64,000 nucleotides of DNA from Aquimarina atlantica. Its GTDB lineage: Bacteria; Bacteroidota; Bacteroidia; Flavobacteriales; Flavobacteriaceae. A program made the position numbers and the translations under genes. Under the pieces are notes generated by a model that did no database searches, was not told where the DNA came from, and saw only the letters and a program-made list of their open reading frames with translations. Numbering within the stretch: position 1 is the first letter of the stretch; each line of letters opens with the position of its first letter. The stretch covers positions 62,001 through 126,000 of the forward strand of contig NZ_AQRA01000002.1 of the NCBI RefSeq assembly GCF_000626715.1, written 5' to 3'. This document shows positions 9,464 to 15,742 of the stretch, piece by piece.

Positions 9464-10198
9464 ATGAAAAGATCCTTATCAAGTTTTGACAAAATAGAAG
9501 ATTTTCTGGCTAATCGATTATCTGCAAAAGATAAAGCAGCTTTTGAAAAAGAGATGGTTCTACATCCTGATTTGGAACTTGAAGTAGAAAAACATAAGGT
9601 TTTACGAGACGTGTTGCAAAACAAAAAAAGCTTACATTTTAAACGGCAACTGCAAAGTATCCAACAAGAATTTTATACGGAAGAAAAAAACAATACAAAA
9701 CAGAAGCTGTATAGATACCTTAGAGTAGTAGCCATTGCTATTATAGTACTAGGGTTAGGTGGGATACTATGGAATACCTATATTGCCCAAAATAAGCTCC
9801 AAGACTTATATATAACCTATTATTCGCAATACCAAATCTCTGGTAATTACAGAAGTGAAGTAGAAGATACATGGAAAGTCGTAATACAACATTATACCAA
9901 AAAGGAGTATACTAAAGCAATTTTAACTTTTGAAGCTAAAAACCTGACATCAATTCCCGATGAAATAAAATTATGTCTTGGTAACGGTTATTTGTATATA
10001 GAAAAAGAAGAAGAAGCAAGACGTATGTTTGCTAATATAGATCCCGAAAGCGGGTTTTATGAAGATGCGCTTTGGTACCTGGCACTAACCCATATAAAGA
10101 TGAAAAAAGATAAAGAGGCTATAGTTGTTCTCGAAAAGATTATAAAATACAATGGAAAATATAAAAATAAAGCTATAACACTTAAAAATAGCTTATAA
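9464..10198 (+). CDS. Membrane-anchored anti-sigma-like protein with periplasmic TPR domain
   Basis: The 244-residue protein has a cytosolic N-terminus (1-80) with the pattern IEDFLANRLSAKDKAAFEKE...LELEVEKHKVLRDVL, which resembles zinc-free anti-sigma N-termini of Bacteroidota. A single transmembrane helix follows (about 86-103, VVAIAIIVLGLGGILW), then a C-terminal TPR-like region (about 140-235, AILTFEAKNL and LALTHIKMKKDKEAIVVLEKI). It lies 96 nt after the sigma factor gene on the same strand. Anti-sigma function is inferred from topology and neighbourhood; no zinc-binding HxxxCxxC motif is present. The periplasmic TPR part could bind the TPR-CHAT protein encoded next door. Confidence 0.65.
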   Translation: MKRSLSSFDKIEDFLANRLSAKDKAAFEKEMVLHPDLELEVEKHKVLRDVLQNKKSLHFKRQLQSIQQEFYTEEKNNTKQKLYRYLRVVAIAIIVLGLGGILWNTYIAQNKLQDLYITYYSQYQISGNYRSEVEDTWKVVIQHYTKKEYTKAILTFEAKNLTSIPDEIKLCLGNGYLYIEKEEEARRMFANIDPESGFYEDALWYLALTHIKMKKDKEAIVVLEKIIKYNGKYKNKAITLKNSL

Positions 10199-10329
10199 AA
10201 TTAATTAAAAATCTTTTCTTTATCCTAGTTAATTTTCATAGCCAAGTGATATAAACTTTTGGTATAACAAAAAATAAATAATCGCAAAACCATAAAACAA
10301 AATCAAGTATCTAAAATTAAACGTTTTAT

Positions 10330-10364
10330 TAGACCTCACAGGTTTTAAAAACCTGTGAGGTCTA
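10330..10364. repeat. REP-like palindrome (17-bp stem)
   Basis: TAGACCTCACAGGTTTT pairs perfectly with AAAACCTGTGAGGTCTA around one central A. It lies in the 236-nt gap between the convergent anti-sigma-like and thrombospondin-repeat genes, where it could also end transcription. It is a sibling of the palindrome at 13595-13629 (same TAGACCT ends and AGGTTT centre). Similar palindromes are common in intergenic DNA of flavobacteria. Confidence 0.7.
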
Positions 10365-10434
10365 GATAATATACTTATGAATCAAGAACAATTATTTCTT
10401 GTCTTATCCTTAGAAATTTTTGATTAGTTTGTAC

Positions 10435-12282
10435 CTATTTACCAACCTTATAGGTTTTTGTACCGTTTTTGATGATATAAAAACCTTTGGGTAACTGTTT
10501 GATGATTTCTTTTTCTTCGGTTTCATTACGCACAGTATGGCTTGATTGTAAATTACCGTATATATCATAGATTGCTATAGTGTAAGGCTTTTCTACTTCA
10601 GAATCCGATTGTAGAAAGTCCTTTAGTTTAGAGCAGGTAATACATCTAACATAGGTTGGGATATTTACAAAATTATTACTTCTGTTTTTATCTCCTCCTC
10701 CTGGCTCTACGTCTATTACGATATAATACTGTCCTTGCGCCGCTCTAAAATCATCATAATTCACATTTGCCTTCACAACATAGGTTTGGTTTGCCTGTAA
10801 ACTAGGAATAGTAACTGTTTTGTTGTTCGCTTTTAACCCTTGTGTACTATTGTATCCCTGAGATAGATAGAAATTTACGTCTACCGCTTCAGATGGGGCA
10901 TTACCGATATTTTCTATAGTAAAAATCATGTTTACAGAGCCAGATGCACCACCTTGGGTAAAATTTAAAAAATGCTTTCTAAAAGGAAAAGTCCCTCCTG
11001 CAAATCCAGGATTTAATAGATTTAATTGAGAAGGACAACTACTACAGGTACTGGTTACTATCGTATTAGATTCTGTAAGGCGTAAATCATATTTGGCATT
11101 GTTGTCTATAGGATCACATACATCTCCTATACCATCATTATCCGTATCTAATTGGTTAGGATTATATTTGTTAGGGCAATTGTCATTGCTATTAGAAATG
11201 CTATCACCATCACGATCAGTATCACATACATCTCCAACACCATCTCCATCGAGATCTGCCTGATCACTATTACTGTTATTAGGACAATTGTCACAAACAT
11301 TTCCTTTACTATCTCCATCATTATTTGCTTGATCTGGATTGTAGTTAGTAGGGCAGTTGTCTATTTCATTAGCAATACCATCACTATCGTCATCGCAAAA
11401 GATATTAACAGGATTAGTGCTAAAAATATCTCTTGGATAGGTATCTCTATCAATTTCAGGTGTATTCCTAGTATCTACTATATATAGATAATCTATTTTC
11501 CCATCTAATTCTCTTCTATATACTTTGTTTTTAGATAATGGTTCAAAAGAATCTACATTAAACCTAAAGATTGGCAAATTATGAAATTCATTAGAACATA
11601 AGGTTGATAGAGCTTTAGCTTCGGTATTTCCCAGATATCTTACTTTGTGTTGTTTATCATATTGTCCAGGGCATACTTGTATGGGGTTATCACTAAAAAG
11701 AGATCTGTCATATGTATCTCTATCGGCTGCAGTAGTATTATATGTTTTCGTAATTAACATATAGTTAATTTTATTACCATCTTTCCTAATATATATTCCT
11801 CCCTTATTTAGTTTGCCTTGCATATGTATGTTTGTAGATAATATCGGTAAACTTTGATGATTATTAGTTTTGCATAAATTTTGAGCAGCTTCACTAAAAG
11901 TAGTTCCTAAATTTTTATAATCATGTCTCTTACCATATGGATTATTGCAAATATCATTGATTAATGTAAAGTCGTTAAAACCATAAGCGTCCCTTTCGTC
12001 ATTATATGATGAAATCTTAGTAATTAAAAAGTAGTCAATATCACCCGAATCGTTTAATTTATAAATTTTACCCACTAAAAGAGCTGTCGAAGATCCGACA
12101 ACATTAAATCTAATTGTTCTAAGATTACTCACATTAGTATTACCAGAGCAATACACATTAACTGCTTCAGATAAAGTAGCTCCCAATCTTTTTGTTTCAT
12201 ATCCTCTATCTGTATTAGCTCTAATAACAGAAGAAATCATGAATATTGTAATTAATAGCAAAAAGCATTTCAAGTTTTTCAT
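10435..12282 (-). CDS. T9SS-exported surface protein with three N-terminal repeats and thrombospondin type 3 repeats
   Basis: The 615-residue protein starts with a signal peptide (about 1-22). Three ~90-residue repeats follow (about 27-295), each with L-G-x-T-x-x-x-A...LC, a YR/YIRKDGxIxYxxI strand pair and DRDTY..(L/I)FS.NP. I do not recognise this repeat. Residues ~297-390 are calcium-binding thrombospondin type 3 repeats (DxDxDGIxDxxDNCP, repeated). Then comes a CARDB-like beta-sandwich (about 415-540) and a type A T9SS sorting domain ending KGFYIIKNGTKTYKVGK. It should be secreted and attached to the cell surface, perhaps as an adhesin. The gene stands alone between two REP-like palindromes. 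Confidence 0.75.
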   Translation of the reverse strand: MKNLKCFLLLITIFMISSVIRANTDRGYETKRLGATLSEAVNVYCSGNTNVSNLRTIRFNVVGSSTALLVGKIYKLNDSGDIDYFLITKISSYNDERDAYGFNDFTLINDICNNPYGKRHDYKNLGTTFSEAAQNLCKTNNHQSLPILSTNIHMQGKLNKGGIYIRKDGNKINYMLITKTYNTTAADRDTYDRSLFSDNPIQVCPGQYDKQHKVRYLGNTEAKALSTLCSNEFHNLPIFRFNVDSFEPLSKNKVYRRELDGKIDYLYIVDTRNTPEIDRDTYPRDIFSTNPVNIFCDDDSDGIANEIDNCPTNYNPDQANNDGDSKGNVCDNCPNNSNSDQADLDGDGVGDVCDTDRDGDSISNSNDNCPNKYNPNQLDTDNDGIGDVCDPIDNNAKYDLRLTESNTIVTSTCSSCPSQLNLLNPGFAGGTFPFRKHFLNFTQGGASGSVNMIFTIENIGNAPSEAVDVNFYLSQGYNSTQGLKANNKTVTIPSLQANQTYVVKANVNYDDFRAAQGQYYIVIDVEPGGGDKNRSNNFVNIPTYVRCITCSKLKDFLQSDSEVEKPYTIAIYDIYGNLQSSHTVRNETEEKEIIKQLPKGFYIIKNGTKTYKVGK

Positions 12283-12793
12283 AATAAAAAGGTTTTAAAA
12301 GTTAGATTTATATTTTATACGGGTTAATCCCTTTTAAAATAAAAATGTTACTGCCAAAAAAACGTTGTTAATGATTACTTAACATAGCTTATTTAGAATA
12401 GAACATTAAGTTGTTAAGTCTTTTGTTTTTAGTATATAAAAATTAACCTCTTTACAATAATGCCTCTACCTTTTGAGAATTGTTCTAACATTTCTAAAAA
12501 AAATGTAAAATATATTCCCAGTTCCGAAAAATGAAACTGCTGTACTTTATCCTTGTATCAACAAAAGATAAAAAACATAGAACGTATTGAGGTTAATATG
12601 ACAGAAATCCCGAGAGGTATAGCCCCTTAAATAAAACACGCCCCAGAATTTCGGACACGGTTTTCCGAGTTCGAAAAGTAATCCCCGGTTTTCTGGGACG
12701 ATTTTCCTTGCCGGGAAAGTGATGTCAGAAAACCGGGGGCAATTTTCCTAAACATAGAATCATTCTAAATAACAATTATAAATATTTACATAC
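12283..12793. other. Gap with a locally GC-rich foldable block upstream of the DUF6261 gene
   Basis: The first ~320 nt are ordinary AT-rich DNA and hold the promoter of the minus-strand T9SS gene. From about 12600 to 12760 the base composition changes abruptly to GC-rich with repeated (G)GTTTTC(C/T) blocks and several nested inverted repeats. No open reading frame was found in the block. Confidence 0.6.
12661..12739. ncRNA. Candidate structured element: nested inverted repeats before the DUF6261 gene
   Basis: A perfect 13-bp inverted repeat, CCCCGGTTTTCTG (12683-12695) and CAGAAAACCGGGG (12726-12738), encloses a smaller hairpin TTTCC/GGAAA (12703-12707, 12714-12718). A third short hairpin TTTTC/GAAAA (12661-12665, 12673-12677) precedes it. 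The GC content is far above the surroundings. It could be a 5' leader or cis-regulatory RNA of the gene starting at 12794, a DNA-level element such as a mobile-element remnant, or a protein-binding site. It is a candidate only. Confidence 0.4.
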
Positions 12794-13408
12794 ATGAACA
12801 CATTAGTAGTAACACCACAAGTAAAGAGTTTTAAAAACGGAGAATTTTCTAAATATATCCGAACACTTCTTCAATTAAGTGAAGAAGAAGATTTGGATAC
12901 CATGGAGCTTTCTGACTTTGTTAAAGAGCTTAATACAGCATATAACAATTTTAAGAAGGTATATAAGAAAAATCGCGGGAGTATACTTACCCCCGAAATG
13001 GTACGATATGATAACCAAAGGGATAACAGTCTTAAATTATTACAACGCGGTACAAAACTTATTGCAGATTTTGCCGGGGATGAAAAAGATCGCCATCAGG
13101 CTAATCTAATTTATGCCACTATAAGCAAACATGGCAAAGAAATCTACAATATGGCATATAACCAGCAAGGCGGGGTAATGGACGAAATTATAGAGGATAT
13201 AGAAGGTAGTACAGAATTAAGTGCCGCAATAGATAATTTACACCAGCGTAAATATTTTGATGAGATGCGCACAGCCCATAAAGCTTTTGACAGTGTTTTT
13301 AAAGCACGGGTAAAAGAACAACAACAAGAGCAAACCACAGTAAGTATCACCGAGTTGAGAAAACTAACAACCGTGCATTACGGGAGCTACTGGATTGGGT
13401 GTTTATAA
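12794..13408 (+). CDS. DUF6261 family protein, C-terminus shifted out of frame
   Basis: The 204-codon frame encodes an alpha-helical protein that fits the Bacteroidota family DUF6261: KNGEFSKYIRTLLQL start, FKKVYKKNRGSILTPEMVRYDNQRDNSLKLL middle, and YNQQGGVMDEIIEDI. Homology-like sequence is lost after TELRK near 13363, where the frame ends in HYGSYWIGCL. The expected tail (NRALRELLDWVFIRAK... to a stop at 13564-13566) continues in the -1 frame, so the intact product would be about 257 residues. The shift falls in a GAAAAC run and equals loss of one A. It is a real mutation or a sequencing error. No function is known for the family. Confidence 0.65.
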   Translation: MNTLVVTPQVKSFKNGEFSKYIRTLLQLSEEEDLDTMELSDFVKELNTAYNNFKKVYKKNRGSILTPEMVRYDNQRDNSLKLLQRGTKLIADFAGDEKDRHQANLIYATISKHGKEIYNMAYNQQGGVMDEIIEDIEGSTELSAAIDNLHQRKYFDEMRTAHKAFDSVFKARVKEQQQEQTTVSITELRKLTTVHYGSYWIGCL

Positions 13409-13566
13409 GAGCTAAAACCAAAGGGATAGATCTTTTTGAAACATATATCGGCAATCTTAATGCGCTTACCATTCAATATAACCAATCAGTAGAACGACGC
13501 CTTAATGGTAACTCAAGTACCAATCAGGAACTTGATGATGACTTTGATCAGGATCAGGGAGAATAA
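13357..13566 (+). pseudogene. Out-of-frame C-terminal part of the DUF6261 gene
   Basis: From 13363 the -1 frame reads TNNRALRELLDWVFIRAK, then IDLFETYIGNLNALTIQYNQ, and ends EDQGE-like acidic residues before TAA at 13564-13566. This is the family's usual C-terminal pattern (an FI..LN..I..Y segment). It lacks its own start codon and only makes sense as the continuation of the gene at 12794. Confidence 0.65.
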
Positions 13567-13594
13567 TATCAATTCTAATACAAAAACGCTTTCT

Positions 13595-13629
13595 TAGACC
13601 TTCAAGGTTTCGAAAACCTTGAAGGTCTA
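13595..13629. repeat. REP-like palindrome (16-bp stem)
   Basis: TAGACCTTCAAGGTTT (13595-13610) pairs perfectly with AAACCTTGAAGGTCTA (13614-13629) around CGA. It shares ends and centre with the palindrome at 10330-10364 and lies 29 nt after the displaced DUF6261 stop. It may act as a terminator as well. Confidence 0.7.
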
Positions 13630-13673
13630 TACCCACAAACCTGGATGTTTTTGATTAAAAAGCCATTCTAACA

Positions 13674-13706
13674 TAAAAAAACACCCTCAAAAATATGAGG
13701 GTGTTT
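13674..13706 (-). terminator. Rho-independent terminator of the TonB receptor 1 / lipoprotein 1 operon
   Basis: The 11-bp stem AAACACCCTCA / TGAGGGTGTTT (13679-13689, 13696-13706) has a 6-nt loop. On the minus strand it is followed by a run of seven T residues. It is 26 nt past the stop of the minus-strand lipoprotein gene. Confidence 0.85.
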
Positions 13707-13732
13707 CTATAATGTGGCTAATTCTAAATTTC

Positions 13733-15703
13733 TTATAGGCCAGCAGACCTCCAAGTCCATGCAGAAATATCTACTTGATTTCCTGTGTTATAAGGATTTG
13801 TTGTAGTAGCATCTGCTCCATCAATTTGTACATTAGATAAAGCTCCAGCATCTTTCATATCAACATTTGTTGCGTACCCACTTAAGAAGATATTAGTGAT
13901 AGTTGCTCCAGATTGTTTTTTAAACTGCAGTGCTGTACCATTTTGTGTAGAGATAGCGGTAAAGTTTATTAACTTAGGGTTTTCATTAGCTCCATCAGCT
14001 TCTAGAGCCGTCGAGAAACCAGCAATTGTATGAGAAACATATGTGTTTGTTACTGTACCATTCCATCCTTCTGTCCAATCTACAGCATCATCAGCGTTGT
14101 TTTCTAAGTAAAGATTTGTAGCAGATACTGTTCCTCCAAAGAATTCAACTCCATCATCTGCTCCATCAACAACAGCTATATTTTCTACAACTGTACCTGA
14201 TCCAACAGCATAAAAAGAAACACCATTATATTGAGAGTCAGGATTGATTTGAGCACCTGTTCCTTTGATTACTAAGTATTTTACAGATCCCGAGTTGTCT
14301 GCATCATTTGTGCCTCCGTAAATAAATCCACCTACTTCTGCAACTGCATCTACACCAGCTGTTGTAGTAGCTTTACCACATATAGTAAGACCACCCCAAT
14401 CACCAGGGTTACCATCTTTAGAAGACATTACTACTGGATTAGCAGCAGTACCTTGAATGTCTATTTTACCTCCTTTTAGCACTGCGATGTATACACTCAC
14501 TCCTCCAGCTCTAGCAGTAATTTTAGTTCCAGCAGGAATTGTTAATGTAACTCCGTCCTGAACTAATAAAAAAGATTCTAATTCGTAAGCTACAGATGCA
14601 TCTAAAGTTAGATCACTTGTTAGACTTCCTCCTAATTTACCAGTAAGGCTCAATTGAGCTCCTATCCAAGTCCATCCTGTAATATCCACAGTAGCCGCAA
14701 GATTATAAGCTTTTGCAGGATCTGCAGTAGCACCATTTAAATTCACATTAATTAAAGCACCACCATCTTTCATATCTACAGAAGTTTTATATCCTACAAG
14801 CGAAAGTCCTGTGATAGTAGCTCCTGATTGTTTTTTGAACTGTAAAGCAGTACCACTGCCTCCATTTGCTTGAAAAGTATTTACTGCGGTAAGATTATTG
14901 ATCTTAGGGTTTTTGTTTTCTCCATCGGCTTCAACTACAGTAGAGAATCCATCATTTGTATGAGCAACATAGGCATCATCAATAGTACCATTCCAACCTT
15001 CTGTCCAATCAATAGAATCATCTTGGTTATTTTCTAAATAAAGTTTTTTAGCAGATACTGTTCCTCCAAAAAATTCAACTCCATCATCTGCTCCATTAAT
15101 TACAGCAATATTTTCTACAACTGTTCCTGATCCAACCGCGTAAAAAGAAACTCCGTTATATTGAGCATCTGGATTAATTTGAGCACCAGTTCCTCGAATC
15201 ACTAAATACTTAATAGATCCAGAGTTATCTGTATCATTTGTACCACCGTAAATAAATCCACCTACTTCTGCAACTGCATCTACACCCGCTGTCGTAGTAG
15301 CTTTACCACATATAGTAAGACCACCCCAATCACCAGGATTACCTTTTTCAGAAGACATAACCACTGGACTAGCAGCAGTACCTTGAATATCTATTTGTGC
15401 TCCTTTTAATACAGCAATATATGATTCTGTACCACTAGCTTTAACTAGAATATTAGTTCCTGCAGGAATTGTTAATTTAGTACCTTCTTTAACTATAAAT
15501 TTACCTGTTAGTTCATAAGTTGTACTAGCATCTAAAGTAAAATTTTCCTCTAATTCTCCATTCATTTCACCTTTTTTAAGTTTATCTGCTGTAGTTTCTG
15601 CAGATGGAGGAGTAGGAGCATCATCATCACTACTACAAGACGAAAATACAAATGCACCTAAAGCAAGAGTAATCGTGCTGATTTTTAAGATTAACTTTTT
15701 CAT
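13733..15703 (-). CDS. Surface lipoprotein with two tandem beta-helix-like domains, partner of TonB receptor 1
   Basis: The 656-residue protein has a lipoprotein signal with lipid cysteine at residue 23 (FVFSSCSSDDD). The acidic SSDDD that follows matches surface lipoprotein export signals of Bacteroidota. The mature part is two nearly identical ~300-residue units (about 48-352 and 354-656). Each has a TLTIPAGT strand, NPGDWGGLTICGKA, QYNGVSFYAVGSGTVVENIAV, DDGVEFFGGTVSA and DWTEGWNGT. The repeated short strands suggest a right-handed parallel beta-helix. It is not SusD-like. It follows the TonB receptor gene by 39 nt, the arrangement expected for a surface ligand-binding partner. The ligand is unknown; a related single-unit protein is encoded at 19079-20383. 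Confidence 0.75.
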   Translation of the reverse strand: MKKLILKISTITLALGAFVFSSCSSDDDAPTPPSAETTADKLKKGEMNGELEENFTLDASTTYELTGKFIVKEGTKLTIPAGTNILVKASGTESYIAVLKGAQIDIQGTAASPVVMSSEKGNPGDWGGLTICGKATTTAGVDAVAEVGGFIYGGTNDTDNSGSIKYLVIRGTGAQINPDAQYNGVSFYAVGSGTVVENIAVINGADDGVEFFGGTVSAKKLYLENNQDDSIDWTEGWNGTIDDAYVAHTNDGFSTVVEADGENKNPKINNLTAVNTFQANGGSGTALQFKKQSGATITGLSLVGYKTSVDMKDGGALINVNLNGATADPAKAYNLAATVDITGWTWIGAQLSLTGKLGGSLTSDLTLDASVAYELESFLLVQDGVTLTIPAGTKITARAGGVSVYIAVLKGGKIDIQGTAANPVVMSSKDGNPGDWGGLTICGKATTTAGVDAVAEVGGFIYGGTNDADNSGSVKYLVIKGTGAQINPDSQYNGVSFYAVGSGTVVENIAVVDGADDGVEFFGGTVSATNLYLENNADDAVDWTEGWNGTVTNTYVSHTIAGFSTALEADGANENPKLINFTAISTQNGTALQFKKQSGATITNIFLSGYATNVDMKDAGALSNVQIDGADATTTNPYNTGNQVDISAWTWRSAGL

Positions 15704-15742
15704 TTTGTTTTAATTTTTGTTCGTATTTAATTTTTGAGTATT

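Noticed and set aside
5392..10198. TPR-CHAT with sigma factor as part of a type III-E CRISPR system
   Set aside because: No cas genes or CRISPR repeats are present; the CHAT protein has a signal peptide and membrane anchor, unlike the cytosolic CRISPR-linked protein.
11152..11487. Plus-strand open frame of 111 codons inside the thrombospondin-repeat gene
   Set aside because: The repetitive ITI/ISI translation is the antisense image of the Asp-rich calcium repeats on the minus strand.
13357..13366. Programmed -1 frameshift in the DUF6261 gene
   Set aside because: The sequence AGAAAAC allows clean re-pairing only of the AAA codon; the P-site AGA does not re-pair. There is no obvious downstream stimulatory structure, so a lost base is simpler.
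10330..13629. Palindromes as a CRISPR array
   Set aside because: Only two clear copies, 3.2 kb apart, with no regular spacers.
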